DNA of 64,000 nt from Achaetomiella virescens (GCA_031001845.1 JARNGD010000092.1:1-64000); one strand, 5' to 3'; positions 53,035 to 64,000 are shown, counted from the stretch's first letter. Notes: generated by a model not told the origin, from the sequence alone. Made by a program: numbers and translations.

Positions 53035-55777
53035 CTACCCACCACCGCACCCTCCACCACACCCTCCACCGCACCCTCCGCCACCGCCACTATCCCCTCC
53101 TCCACCGCCGCAACCTCCGCCACCACTATCCCCTCCTCCACCCCCTCCACTCCCGTCTCCCCCACCGCACGCCGTCGCCGCCCCCGCTACAATTTGTACA
53201 ATTCGACGCGCCGCTAAGAGCGGCCGCACAGGCCGACGCTCCCCGCCCATCCCCGCCCTGCACAAAGGTATCAGGTAAGGTATCAGACGCTGTAAACCAC
53301 AATCCCCAGTGTCCGGCGACGGCGGTACCGGCCACCCAATAACCGCGGTGGAATAGCCATACAACCAGCCTTCGTCCCTCGTCCCCGCCGACGTGAATCC
53401 TAAAAACAACGAACCCTCCCTCTCTTTCCCCTCTTCCCCCGCTTTACTGTTACTAGTAGCACCCTTCCTCGCACCAAACCCCCCACCTCCTCTCTTCGCC
53501 TCCTTCCCGTCCCCTATGGAAAACCTCCCCGCCACCGTCCCGCCGTTCCTAGGCACGTCAGCCAGTTTCATGCGCTGTTCGCGGAGCTCTTCGTAGGCTT
53601 TGATTTGTTCCAGACGGTTGAGCAGCGCCCATTCGGCCAGGAAGTAGCGAGCGTTGCCGCCCGCGTCAAAATAATGGCTGAACGGCTGGGCGCGGTGGAT
53701 GCCGCCGAGCCTGGCGCGGGCCAGGATAGGGTGTTGCGAGAGGAGGGAGGAGGGAGAGTGAGAGTGCATCCAGGTGGTGGCGGTGTGGAAGAGCGGGGTG
53801 AGAGACATGGCGGCAGCGGCGCGGGTGAGAAGGGTGGAGGCGTGGAGGAGACGCAGTCTGCTCTGTAGCCAGGTTGTTGAGGATGCTGTTTTGCCCTGGT
53901 CTGGACCTGAAGGGTAAAGGAATCGGTCGCGGGTGAGGTGTTGGGAGATGAATGACCAGGAGTCGAAAGGGAAGGCCCAGATATGTTTGGAAAGGTTGCA
54001 GCCGCTGGTGCCTTTGGTGCCTTTGGTGGTGGTTGCGCCGCAGCGGGTTGGATAGCGCCCGTATGCTTCGGTGCAGTCCCAGGGGAAAACGGACTGGAAG
54101 CTTGGATAGAGGACACCGCCAAAGGCGCCCCAGTCGTGCCAGTACTCGTGGCAAGCGTCGATGAGGTCCGAGGAAGAGTGGCCCAGACCAAAGTGAAAGC
54201 GGAGGAGGTACTCCTCGGTGATACCCAGAGGCACGTCGAATTTATTGCGGACGCGGGGCTGGAGGTAGCCATGGCTTTGGGAGGAGCTGAGAAAACTGAA
54301 GAGGTACAGAGGAGTCTCTGCACATCCAGGCTTGCCGGGGTTGAGTGTGCTGCTGACCAAAGGCTCGAAGATAGCCGCATCGAGGAGGGAGTTGCAAAAG
54401 TTTTGGCAGTTGTTCTTGGTTGCGTGCCAGGTGAGGACAATTGCTGGATCCAGAATCCGTCTCGTGATGCTGTTGAGATAAACATCCACTCTGGGTTCCA
54501 GGAGCTTCTTGAGCTTGAGAACCAGGGACTCGAGGGCCGATTCTAGGTTGTCTTTCTCCAAAGTGGGCCTGTCGACGAGATCCTTGCTGGTCGCGAGGAG
54601 ATCCCGAACAAAAGCGAGTTCCTCTTCGAGTGGCAGGAGGCCAGTAAAAGGGCCGCCGACTACCTGCTTCATGACGGCCTTGTACCGCCTGGGACGATCA
54701 GACTTCCGTGTCTGTTGCCACACGCTCCGGTCGGGAGTACCAAACACGGCCAGTGCTCTGTCTCGGCTGCTGGACAGGTTGAATCGCTCGTGGAAGACGG
54801 GCATGTCTCGGACCGTCACCAGCACACCCCCTTTGGTGCTAGAAGGTTGTTAGCCCTGCATTCGCCAAAGATCGCATCCTTGGACAACTACTAGTACTTA
54901 CTGTGCCACACCGTTCTCAACAACAAGCGGGCCAACTCTCAAGGCCATGTGGACGTCCCCAAATGGGTTCTTCCTAGCAAACCTCCGCAGAAACAACGGA
55001 ATATCGGTATCCGCTTGAGCTTCGGTGGGGCCGCTGGACGTGAGCTCGCTGGGTCCGGTTGCTGACACAGTCGTACGCTTCTTCCCCGATTTTGCTGCAT
55101 CGAGCTCCTTTAAAAAAGAGCCACTGGCCTTCATCTCCTTCAGACCCACAGAGTCCAGGAGCCCGCTGTACTTCGCCCGTGCCACGAGCTCGTCCAGGTT
55201 CAGGAGGCTGCATCGGATGGTTCCGGGCCCGCCCACGTCGAGATGCTCAGCGTTATTGTCAATCGGGAAGAGAGGAAGCGGGTTTCCGCTATCGTCTGAA
55301 TGTGGTACTGTCTTGCAATGGCAAAGCTGCCTGCTCTTTTCCGGCGTGATAGCTTCTTGGAGAGGGCAGTGCCTGTAGCTCTTGGCGTACGAGCCCTTGC
55401 CGTAGTAGTGCTGCCAGTAGCAGTCTTCGCAGATCACGCTGGGGTCTTCAGGTGCGCTAGATGAGAACATTGCGGCCGTGATGACCTTCCGACAGTCGGG
55501 TCGTGCGCAATGCAGTGGCTGAAACCGAGGAATATCGTGCTTGTCAAGTTCTGCCATGGTAACTGCTTGTGTTAGTCAAAGATTATCAGGGGATGGCGCT
55601 AAGCATACGCTGGGGTATAGCCGGTCTCTTCGACGACTTGTCGAAAGGCGGCCGGGGCTCTATCAGCGTCTCAATATCGAGGAAGCCTGCACTCATTTCA
55701 GTATACCCTTCCTGACCATTGGCCGAGGGTGTGTAGAGACCAGCAGCTTGAAGCAGTGACCAGGCTTGTTGTTCCAT
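53035..55777 (-). CDS. Intact 877-residue multidomain protein with Cys-rich module and Gly-rich tail
   Basis: Three exons, 55777-55609, 55562-54902 and 54838-53035, introns 55563-55608 and 54839-54901 (GTATGC ... CAG; GTAAGT ... GGCTAAC ... TAG). Coding total is 2634 nt, exactly 878 codons. It starts MEQQAWSLLQAAGLYTPSAN. A Cys/His module follows (LHCARPDCRKVIT; ICEDCYWQHYYGKG; YRHCPL; LCHCKTVPH), probably binding zinc. The middle contains TWHATKNNCQNFCNSLLDAA, a His plus Asn-Cys-Gln pattern like that of LRAT/NlpC-P60-type papain folds (inference), then EYLLRFHFGLGHSSSDLIDA and AEWALLNRLEQIKAYEELRE. The C-terminus is GGGDSGGGG/GGGC repeats from a C-rich tandem repeat at 53038-53165. No signal peptide. 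Function unknown; conservation of frame over 2.6 kb suggests it is active. Confidence 0.85.
53038..53165 (+). repeat. Short tandem repeat (ccaccgcaccct type) encoding the Gly/Cys tail
   Basis: Units of 12 nt (caccgcaccctc, caccacaccctc) pass into cctccaccgccg-type units. On the minus strand they encode GGGC and GGGG repeats ending just before the stop. Length variation here would change only the tail length when in multiples of three. Confidence 0.85.
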
Positions 55778-55917
55778 CCCTTCCAGCTTCGGTAGGCCTA
55801 ATCCATGTCAGAAAAACAGTTCCACAGAGGTGCGTTTGGGGCGTTTAGCCAGTACCATTGGCACTCCGTCGAACCGACGACTTCAACTTCTTGCCGACAT
55901 TCTCGACCTTCCGATCC

Positions 55918-56370
55918 TCAACTGACGCCCGCAGGGCCGTTTCGTACGAGGTTGAGTTCCCAAGCTTCGTCTGTCCTACGCGCAATACCTGTCAGGACTT
56001 CAACACCCAGTGAACATTGGCTACTCGAGTTGGGAAAGAAGAGCATACCGTAGCGGATGGCAAACTCGCGCGCCCCCTGGCTGACATGGTCTATAAATGT
56101 GTCGAAACGATGAATGAAGTCATCCGTCTCATCCGGAACCGAGACGCTCGCAAACACTTGCTGCTGCCAGGCTTGGAGCGTGCGGATGATGTTCTCCAAC
56201 TCTGCTCTGGCGCCCTCCCAGTAGAGCTTCTCGAGCTCAGTCCGAAGCGTCTGAGGGTCCTTGTCATTCCCTAGCCGGGTCCATGGTGCGTCTGGTCCAG
56301 GGGTGATGTATGACGGCGACGACGATGAACTGGCGATGATGGCTGCGGTGATGCTTGTGAGTCGGGACAT
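55918..56370 (-). CDS. Small helical protein of unknown function
   Basis: ATG 56370 reads MSRLTSITAAIIASSSSS, LRTELEKLYWEGARAELENI, IRTLQAWQQQVFASVSVPDE and FIHRFDTFIDHVSQGAREFA, strongly helical and amphipathic. A probable intron (GTATGC near 56048 to GACAG near 55983) divides it; skipping or keeping it leaves the frame open. The end reads IARRTDEAWELNLVRNGPAG. It is upstream of the 877-residue gene on the same strand. I do not recognise it; the first residues may be a weak signal or targeting peptide. Confidence 0.5.
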   Translation of the reverse strand: MSRLTSITAAIIASSSSSPSYITPGPDAPWTRLGNDKDPQTLRTELEKLYWEGARAELENIIRTLQAWQQQVFASVSVPDETDDFIHRFDTFIDHVSQGAREFAIRYGMLFFPNSSSQCSLGVEVLTGIARRTDEAWELNLVRNGPAGVS

Positions 56371-57029
56371 GATGAGCGGCGACACGCGTATGTGATTGAA
56401 GCTCTGACTTTGCTGTCCTCTGCAATCTCGAGACCTCGGGATGTGTGGGATGGGTCTCGTTACTTGTGGCTTGCGGGCTCACAATCACGACGGTTAGGAA
56501 CAATCCCAAGTGGTTTATGCCATTCTTGACGTCCTTGAGGCGGATGCTCGATGTCTGCGGGCGATCTCAAACACCCGCGTGACATCCATTGGTGACGAGT
56601 TGACAAGGCTTCGGAGACGTGTCTCAACAGGTAAGACAGGGGTGCTCGCGGCTAATGGCCTCGGTAATTACAGGGGGAATAGCGCTGGATCTCGTGTCTC
56701 CGCCGCACACAGCCTCCCACGCACTGGCCAAGGCTGCATCCCTCTCATGAAATTTCCGGATCCGGAACCGAACCTTGATCAGGCTGCACCAGGAAAAAGA
56801 TGTATCCGTGGGTGACGCTTCGAGGCCGATATTTGCCGTCCAGAAGGTATGTACGCTGCTGTTGTCTGTTGCTGTGGTGCGACTCATTCAGGACAGGAAT
56901 CAGGGTGGCGTCAATATCTTCAGGTTGAAACGGTCACATGGAAGCGCCTGTGTCGAAGGACCAAATCACCAAATGCATTGTCAGAAAAAAAAATAAAAAT
57001 GGAAAGAAAGGAATACCGGAAATATAAGG
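56371..57029. other. Spacer, no supported gene
   Basis: Frames of 80-100 codons on both strands have no recognisable content. The region holds the promoter of the gene at 56370. Confidence 0.4.
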
Positions 57030-57788
57030 TCACAAAATACAATCCGTCCAATCACACCACGCCGGATGCCCATCCCACTTACATTCCTTCTCCGTCTCTG
57101 AGTCAACCCACCATCTTACATCCTCCATCAGGGGTGAGCTGCTGTTACACGTGGAGCAAGCCAATGGCATCCTTCCCAGTCGCTGCACCTCACGGACATT
57201 CTCCTGGTCGAGCACAGCCAGCATCTCGTCCTCCGACATCTTCTCGCAATTCTCACATATCGGGCTGTAGGCATCACCGGCTGCTGTGCCGCCGGTGCCC
57301 ATCTCGACATCCCGTCTGCCACCAGACAGTGCGGGCATTTTCTTTCTGCGGGACATCCTTCGTAGTCTGGCCAGCGGTGATTCCCGGTAGTACCGCAGAT
57401 AGCGGTCGGTGTCAGTAGGCTGCGACGGCCGCACGCAGTGGTTCTTGAAGAAGCACCGAGAGCAGGTTGGTCGGCAACCTGTCATGTGTCGGAGATTTTT
57501 GGAACGGGGGACGATTTTCTGATGGCGGCAATCCTGGACGGAATCTTAAGTTACACGCTCAATGCCCATGGAAGGGATGGAGAAACCTACCGGACACGTC
57601 TGGATCCTGCAAATGGTGCAGTTAATTCTCGAAAACTTGCCCCAGCACACAAACGGGCGCAGTTCCTCCGCCACCTGCTGCGGCTTGCGATCCGCAAAGA
57701 ACACCAACCTCATATACTTCGAAGAGCGGCTGATGTTAATCAGGTCTGCGTAGTGAAGGTCCTTGGCGATTTTCTTCACCAGCTCCAT
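57030..57788 (-). CDS. F-box-like Cys-rich protein
   Basis: Exons 57788-57591 and 57533-57030, intron 57534-57590 (GTAGGT ... GTCCAG), total 702 nt = 234 codons. ATG 57788 begins MELVKKIAKDLHYADLINIS inside an F-box-like helix pair (LP-ME-L-V-K-K-I-A-K-DL, then NISRSSKYMRLVFF). Next comes a Cys cluster INCTICRIQTCP and, after the intron, HMTGCRPTCSRCFFKNHCVR, ICENCEKMSEDEML, LACSTCNSSSP and CDWTDCIL. The layout, F-box then paired Cys motifs, is common in small fungal proteins thought to be substrate adaptors. The open frame continues 75 codons upstream of the chosen ATG without another ATG, so an upstream exon is possible. The next gene on this strand ends close by. Confidence 0.65.
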
Positions 57789-57989
57789 GGGGAGACGTGG
57801 TGGGGTGGGAACCGCCTTCTCGCTGGCCGAACCGCCAGCACCCCCCCGTTTAAACTGTGTCGTCTTGAAGCGCGTTCGGTCCCGATTCCTCTTCCAATAC
57901 TTTGAGATATATCGATGGCTGATTGTCGCGGACCATGAAGGTATCTGTAGGCGTGGAAAACGGGACCCCGCATCAAGGCGAGCAGCAAG

Positions 57990-58734
57990 GGACGGAAGAG
58001 ACGTGGGCACCAAGAAATGTCGTACTCCGTGAGGTGCCCGAAGGATCTCCTGGTTCCAGGGCCGCCTGAAGTGGCGCCGTCAAGCCCGATTAATATGTTG
58101 GCAATGGCGCATATCAAATAGAAGACGCTAACTCGCCGTCAGCAAAACATTGATGTGAAGTAATTAGTCGAAAAGGGACGCGTCTCACGCACATGACCAC
58201 AATGGCCACTATCCAACTCATTACGAGGTTGTGACAGATATCGCCGGGCCCGGTTCCGCTGAAGCCCTCCGTTCCGTGTGCGACTACGAGAAGTTGCGTC
58301 CATCGGTGCTGTTCTTCCAGTCTGCTGCCATGTTGCAGGGTCCATATGTGCCCGGTAGGAACCGGGATTGCATGGCAACGCCGACGATGAGGAGCACAGC
58401 CAGAACTAGATCAACCATACCAATGAGGCCGAGAAGGGGCCCGCCGCAGAATGGCGATGCCGCAAACATAATAAAGTTCCAGATAAACGTGACGAGCCCC
58501 TGGGGTATTGTTAAGTCAGTGATGGCAAAGTCGCCTGTTGATGCGCGCTTTACGCACCCCGATTCCCACAATCGCCATGCCTTTCAACAAGCTTCCCCCC
58601 GACGGAATCACATCGTAGATGTCGCCCAGGCCTTTCACGCGGTTGTAGTAAGTCAACCCATTGATGCCTATCATGCCTGTCGGGATGTGGCAGATAAATC
58701 TGATGATGGAGGAGAATACCCCGTGCCCCCACAT
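57990..58734 (-). CDS. Four-TM membrane protein (MARVEL-like), one frameshift
   Basis: Exons 58734-58558, 58499-58193 and from 58131 downward; introns 58500-58557 and 58132-58192, both starting GTGCGT. ATG 58734 reads WGHGVFSSIIRFICHIPTGM and YYNRVKGLGDIYDV, then hydrophobic segments TFIWNFIMFAASPFCGGPLL and GMVDLVLAVLLIVGVAM, a luminal-looking CNMAADWKNSTDGRNF, and after a 1-nt break near 58283 a last segment SWIVAIVVISVFYLICAIAN. This is the MARVEL/tetraspan pattern of fungal plasma-membrane proteins. The 3' end is unclear: the frame stays open into the F-box gene region, so an exon end near 57990 is only a guess. Confidence 0.6.
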
Positions 58735-59686
58735 TGTCGCCCTCGTCCTTCAGCTAGGTATCGAATTTGCTGTCGCAGTCGAGGCGACGATAGAACTGCG
58801 GAAGGGTCAAAGAAAAATGCGCTAAAAACATACAACACCAGGGATTCGCTGGTCGTCAGCGACCCAACTACTAGTCTGGCAGTCGGTAGCTTGTCTATGG
58901 GAGAGCGGACGGGATCCCGAATTTTCTACCGCCTGTGGTCGTATGTGCTAGTTTGAAGCGGAAAAGGGGCTGAAGAACGGAGTCCCTGGGATGCTCAAAA
59001 TCGAGGGCCTAGCCGCTGTCCCGTAGTTGACAGTCTTCACCCCAATCGTCGACTCATCGCGTGTTCAGCATGGGAAACGAACAACACTGTTATCACCATC
59101 GCGTCCGGTGAGCGGAGGCATCCTGGCAGGCTCGCGAAGCCCTCCCATGCTGGGTTTAGCGCCAGCAGAGCCGCATCGCGGGCTGAGCACAAGGCGAAAA
59201 TAAGCATCGGTCAAGCAACCGACACCGAGGCCTAACCTGGATGGATGGTGTGCTTAGTCGCAGCCTGACCGACTTCCTGCCCAATGGCCAGTGGCGGTGC
59301 ACTCACCCCCGGGTAATATCGTCCCGAGTGCATTTATCAAGCCTCATGTGGCAGAAAGGCTGTGATAATGATATGATGGAGATGGGAGTCCTAATGAAGA
59401 ATTGAATGTCCCGACTTCTGTTGATGAATTGAAAGAAGGATAGGGGTCCGAGAACGTGACATCGCGAGGGGATTTCTGGTTGATCCATTGCACCTCGCTC
59501 AGCGGCTCAACGCACTAACAAATAGTGGGTTTTCCACTTGTCCCTTTTTAACTCCACGATCCGTCACTCATTCAGAACCGTGAACGGACGAGCAGCGGTC
59601 CTTCTTCCTAGGCCTTGCAGCTCCCCTAGAACAAAAAAAGGAACGAGAGTTTATTTTACCTCGTCTCTGTGTCCTTGCTCAACAAT
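58735..59686. other. Intergenic region, no supported gene
   Basis: Between a minus-strand and a plus-strand gene, so both promoters must lie here. No ORF with recognisable content. A pyrimidine-rich stretch (tttttaactcc, near 59546) and tttattttacc (near 59650) precede the GRDP-like start. Confidence 0.4.
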
Positions 59687-61243
59687 ATGGCGCTTCTCGA
59701 CGGCGGCATTATCAAACAACTCCATGCAAGCAGCAAGGCCGAGGTCCATGCAATCGACTTCGCAACTCGCCACGACAGGAAAGACCTGCCATGGTATCTC
59801 GGCATGGAGGGCTCCGGCCGCACAGTCTACTGCTCCCCAGCGAGCATGGACGACGAGCCCAAGATTCCATCACCGCATATCTTTGAATCACTCATGTCTC
59901 CCCCGGCAAAAAGGGGGAACGCGAGGACGACAACGCGCGCAGCATCGTGATCCCGTCGATCGCGGAATGCGCAGTACATCTCGAACTTCTTGAGGTCTTC
60001 TTCAGGCTGCGCGCCGAGATCCTCAAAAGCAAGGCCCTCGACAAAGTGTTTGGGGTTGAGATGGACCACGATCGTCTACCAGCGACAGTATGGCATGAGA
60101 CAGCGGCAGCCAGTCAAGCTCAAGGACCCCAACTGGTCGGAGAAGAGACGCAAGAAGTGGTCATACTTTCTGACTCTGGCGGTTGCCCGGTTTGAGATAT
60201 GGGCCAAGAAGGCAGCCAAATCGGCCTTTGGGGGGAACGGGCCGCACGCCGAACTGGAGTTGATTGATCTGCCCCTCTGCCCCCTCTTGGTAAGTGATGG
60301 CGATGTCCGATCTCTGAGGTGGTCATGCTGCTAATAATCCAACCGACATCCTCATGGTATGGCACGCCTTCCTGCTCAACCCGCATTCCTTCAAAACCTG
60401 GTGTTCCGACCGCGGCCTTACTCGACTCCGCCAAATACCCTTCCGTGGAAATTGATCGTACGCCCTCCTCTACCACCTCCCGACCTCTCCATTCCCCCAC
60501 TAATTTCCCCTTCCAGCACACCGCCATTACCACCTTCACCATCACCGCCGACGTCCCTCCCTACGAGTCCACCTTTACCTTCACCCCCCCGCCCTCCGCG
60601 GCCGAGCAATTTCAACAAATCTTCAACCTCGCCCCGACCTACTCGCCTACCTCACCTCCCTACCCGTTGCTCTCGGAACTTCAGACCTCTCCGACCCTCT
60701 CTTGCGCGCCACAACCCGCTTCGGCAGCGACACGCTCACGCCCTCCGCCCAGACGCCATCCAAGACCACGCCTTCATGGACCTGCTGTACGCCTGCTCTC
60801 AGCAGAAGCCGCAGCACCGCCCCTCGCCGACAACGTCGTTCGGCAGGCGGCGTTTGTGGACAAGATGCACCGGCAGCTATGGATCCGCTCCCCGGCCTTG
60901 GAGGGCACGCTGCGGCGCGCCAGGGAGCGGTATGAGGAGTTCCTGGGCTGTTCAAGGGCGTATCCGGCGAGTTGTTGGTGCCGACGCTGGATATCGACCT
61001 AGTGTGGCATACGCATCAGCTGGGGGCGGCAAGGTATGAGTGGATATGCTGGTGGCGGGGGGCAGCTATATTGACCATGATGATAAGATTGGGCGGGGCC
61101 ATTTGAGAAGGGGTTCGGAGAGGACGAAGGAATTGTGGAGTATTAGGGTAGGTGGGGAGTATGAGGGGTGTAACTGCTGGGATTGTGAGGCGGTGGTGAC
61201 CGCGTTGGAGGAAGATCAGGAGATTGACGTGGAAGAGGTGTGA
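59687..61243 (+). pseudogene. GRDP/DUF1399-type (glycine-rich-domain-protein-like) gene, frameshifted
   Basis: ATG 59687 starts MALLDGGIIKQLHASSK. Joining frames: HLELLEVFFRLRAEILKSKA, KLKDPNWSEKRRKKWSYFLT, RFEIWAKKAAKSAFG, then DILMVWHAFLLNPHSFKTWC, AAFVDKMHRQLWIRSPALEG, LLVPTLDIDLVWHTHQLGAA, GGSYIDHDDKIGRG and EYEGCNCWDCEAVV. The two W-H motifs (MVWHAFLLNP and DLVWHTHQL) and the final Cys pair define the PF07173 family, known in plants and fungi, cytosolic and of unclear function. A donor (GTAAGTGATGG near 60289) with branch TGCTAATA lacks an AG before the next coding block, so the splice acceptor may be lost. At least four frame changes. Confidence 0.75.
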
Positions 61244-61961
61244 AGAAGGTTGCGAGGGAGGTGGAGTATTATCGGGTGGTGGAGATGACGAGACGGAGGG
61301 GTTGGGGGATGTTGCCTGTTGTTTTGGAGGAGAAGAAGGGGAAGACCTAGAGGAGGAAAAGCAAATGGATCCATCAGGTGGAAGCAGGCTGTTCGGGGTC
61401 GGTTGTTTCGATGATTTCTCTATATATCTGGTCTATGGCTGGGCCGTTGCATTTTCCCCTTTTCATTGCCTCATTCTGACGTTGTTGGCTATTTGCCTGC
61501 TTCCTCTCCTGTATGCAGTCCCGTATACATCAGGTATTGGGAAATGAGTCATAGTAAGTCGTCAAACAAGTTAAGATAAGGGGCTTAGTTAACGCGCCCT
61601 AACCTCGCTCCTACAACGTTATCACATATCTACCATTTCCACTAAACAGTCAAATAAAAATGGTCTATAAGCTGAAGATTTAGATCAACCATCAGGACCG
61701 TCTCCAGTTGATAGTTTGATGGGATATTCCTATCTGGACAGTATTTCCCGTATATCCCCTTTCGTTGTCTTTCCTTCTTTTACTTTGAGGGTGATGACGG
61801 ACAATCATTCATATATATAGTGCGTGGAACCAAGCATGACTTTGTTTCTCACCTGGTGTCTAACCGTGTTTAGAACGCATCTTTTCCTTGAACAGCTAAC
61901 GTTACGTTATCGTATGAAAACATCAAACATGATTCTCTGGACATTATTCGCAACAGAGCAA
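61244..61961. other. Intergenic region between convergent genes
   Basis: 3' regions of the GRDP-like and UNC93-like genes. No convincing ORF. Confidence 0.45.
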
Positions 61962-64000
61962 CTAAACGGCTCTTTCCACCTCCTCGGCCCTCATGCCCTC
62001 CAACTTGGCTTTCAGAGCCTTGTCCTGCTCTTCGGCGACGACGTCTGCAGGGATACGATCAGGGGTATTATTGACAAGAATGAGCATCGGACCGAGCGCA
62101 ACAGCCATGAGCGCGAAGGAGACGATACTATCCGTGGGGGTCAATGACTTGAGCGTCCGCGAGGGTATGAACGTAAGAACTCACAATCCTATCAGAGGGC
62201 TAGCCTCGATCTGGGTGTTCATGCCGTATGAGATGGCCTGTCCCACGGCCTCAAGACAACGGAAGGCCGCTCCGTTCCGGACGTTGGCTGGGCGCTTGTC
62301 AGTGTCCGCGATCTAATGAGGTGACAAGTGCACTCACCTTGGGCGTCGGTGGCAAAGGACGACAACAGCCAGTACATGTACGACTGCGACAGCGGGCCCG
62401 TTGTCTGGACGAAGAAGTAGGGCAGGAAGGACTTGGCGTAGAGTGGCTCGTCCCAGTCGATGTGGCCAGGGTTGTGGCGGTTGAAGTCGACCTGCATGAT
62501 GATGGACCAGATGTAGACGCCGGCGTTTAGGATGACGACGGTCGCCAAGCCTAACTGGGCCCGCCGACGCTGGCTGACGCCCTTCAGGTCGAGAATGAGG
62601 CCGAGACCAAAACACCCGATACTAAAACATGTCAGTATACGTTCTGCAGACGAAGCATTTGTCTACTCACATGCAGAAGAAGGGCGAGATCAGGGAGGAT
62701 AAGGCGCGGGCACGAGTCGAAAAGTAAGTGGCGAGATAAGTGGACCAGGTGCCGCTGTAGAAGAAGGACCACAGCGCCCAGAAGGACGACAAAAGAATGA
62801 GCGTGAAGTCATGGTGAGCTTGATCAGCTTGAACTCATCACGCGTCTTGAGCTTCTCCGAGACCAGAATCCGGGTGCCATCGGACCGAACGACGTGCTCG
62901 AGGGGAGAGAGCAGGAAGGCGAATGGCAGACTTGTCGTTATGTCAGCAGGGTGATATGGGTCTGCGGTTAAGGAATCGTGATACTCACGCCAGGCACTGG
63001 ATGATGAAGAGACAACATAGGTATCGGGGGTCACGCCACCTTCGACACCCTTCTCATGGTTCTTGGCCAGGCTGAAAAGACATGGTCGTCAGTCTTATTA
63101 CAGGGCACGGCAAAGACAGATAGATCATGACGTACTTGATGGCGCCCCCGACCAGCTGTCCGAGGTTTCGCGACACGATCCAGAGGGCCAGGTACTTTCC
63201 TCGAGCTCCGCTGGGGGCGAGCGACATGATGGCGCCGGCTTCGGCAACATACCAACCCAGTTCCCGCACCCGAGATGAAACCGGCGAAGATCAAATACTA
63301 GACCGAAGTTAGAGCAGTTTCTTCCTCCGTCTCTCATGGATTGGCCTGGCACATCCCGGACCCAACTTACCCACTGGTTCCCAAACTTGCTGTTGCAGTA
63401 ATACGCCGAGCCCTGGATGGGGAACGACACGGCACCAAGGACCAACGCCCATTTGACGCCGAGTTTATTGACGAGGGGACCGCCAAGCAGGCAGACTATT
63501 GGTAGGTCCGTGGTCAGAGGAGGCGTTGAAGAAGCAGAAGGAAGGTAAGTGAGAACAACAGACGGAAGACGAATAAAAAACCAGAGTAAAGGAAAAGAGA
63601 GAAACAACAGGGGAGGATATTAAAAGAGAAAAAGGATAGAAGAGGAAGATGGCGTAGATAACGTACCAAGCGCAAGGGATACGTAGTTGATGGCGTTACT
63701 GCAGGCAACGACGAGTCAGCTCCGACACTGTCAGCAGACAGGTTTCTCATCAGAGACATACGAGATGTTGGATGTTTGTGGAGTGGCTAGACCGCCGCCG
63801 CCGAGACCTAGTAGCATCTATGAGCGGCTGGAACAAGGTAAAAGGCGTGAAAGACGTGATAAGCGGCACAAACCTGCAATGGCATCCCACATGGCCGGGC
63901 CACAGAAAGCCTGCACGCTGAGCAGCATCATCTGCGTCAGACTGTGCTTGTAGGCGCGCTTCCACCACGGCACGGTCCTCCGGTACTCGTCCATGTTCAT
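61962..64000 (-). CDS. UNC93-like major facilitator membrane protein, partial at right edge
   Basis: Reading leftward from the edge: WWKRAYKHSLTQMMLLSVQA, FCGPAMWDAIAG, AINYVSLALVCLLGGPLVNK, LGVKWALVLGAVSFPIQGSA, YLIFAGFISGAGTG, AEAGAIMSLAPSGARGKYLA, LWIVSRNLGQLVGGAIK, then FAFLLSPLEHVVRSDGTR, TWSTYLATYFSTRARALS, RRRAQLGLATVVILNAGVYI, FLPYFFVQTTGPLSQSYMYW, QAISYGMNTQIEASPLIG, FALMAVALGPMLILVNNTPD and an acidic end at 61962. This is the fungal UNC93/DUF895 branch of the MFS with about 12 TM segments; substrates are mostly unknown. Six or seven introns are evident from frame breaks with GT/AG. Three further breaks look like indels (extra T near 63258, TC duplication near 63017, another near 62816). 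An ATG falls exactly on the edge, but homologues suggest more upstream. Confidence 0.78.

Noticed and set aside
53038..53165. Proline-rich ORF on the plus strand
   Set aside because: It is the complement of the Gly-rich C-terminal exon of an intact minus-strand gene.
53568..54485. 305-codon minus-strand Ser/Thr/Pro frame
   Set aside because: Alternative frame of the intact 877-residue gene.
60319..61039. 226-227 codon Pro/Ser-rich plus frames as separate genes
   Set aside because: Alternative frames of the GRDP-like gene, which holds the conserved W-H motifs.

Overview
The window looks like the accessory, repeat-rich part of a filamentous ascomycete genome, most likely a Sordariomycete. The reasons are: short GT-AG introns of about 45-130 nt, often with a CTAAC/CTGAC branch point; a Cip1-like secreted protein, a cutinase and a GH55-like enzyme; a NACHT-WD40 NLR of the HET-E/HNWD kind; and retroelements carrying RIP-type damage (C to T at CpA on both strands, seen as in-frame TAG, Gly-to-Arg and Pro-to-Leu changes). 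The organism is inferred from these features only.

Layout. 1-5.7 kb: RIP-destroyed Ty3/gypsy chromovirus. 5.9-7.75 kb: antisense coiled-coil ORF and the 3' half of a pogo/Fot-like transposase. 8.7-10.2 kb: PLDc_N-type membrane protein and a broken Cip1-like gene. 10.5-12.7 kb: decayed Cys-rich secreted-protein gene on the minus strand, cut by an LTR end. 12.9-14.0 kb: RIP-altered repeat. 14.35-15.36 kb: unknown protein. 16.4-19.65 kb: transposon pile-up with two short MITEs, a third MITE holding a complete 1.5-kb gag-only LTR retrotransposon, and two solo LTRs, with target site duplications readable by eye. 19.7-29.7 kb: divergent NLR-type locus, with a subtilisin-domain protein on the minus strand facing a C2H2-type protein and a NACHT-WD40 gene on the plus strand. 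30.2-31.1 kb: three solo LTRs. 31.5-37.7 kb: LaeA-like methyltransferase, truncated GH55-like gene, fragment of a large fungal family, and an intact seven-repeat WD40 gene. 37.9-38.2 kb: an LTR inserted inside an inverted LTR of the same family. 39.7-42.3 kb: divergent FTA2-like kinase and nuclease-like pair. 43.4-51.6 kb: gene fragment, DUF1330 protein, secreted subtilase, cutinase. 53-64 kb: more gene-like stretch with an intact 877-residue protein, an F-box-like Cys-rich protein, a four-TM membrane protein, a GRDP/DUF1399 protein and an UNC93-like transporter running off the right edge.

The window combines self/non-self recognition-type genes (NACHT-WD40, protease with an NLR-type N-terminus, FTA2-like kinase pair) with secreted hydrolases and several generations of transposons. 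Most recognisable genes carry one or more 1-2 nt indels, while the 877-residue gene, the 36.3-kb WD40 gene and the FTA2-like gene are intact. Either this is a decaying region or the consensus has indel errors; sequence alone cannot decide. No tRNA, rRNA or CRISPR was found.
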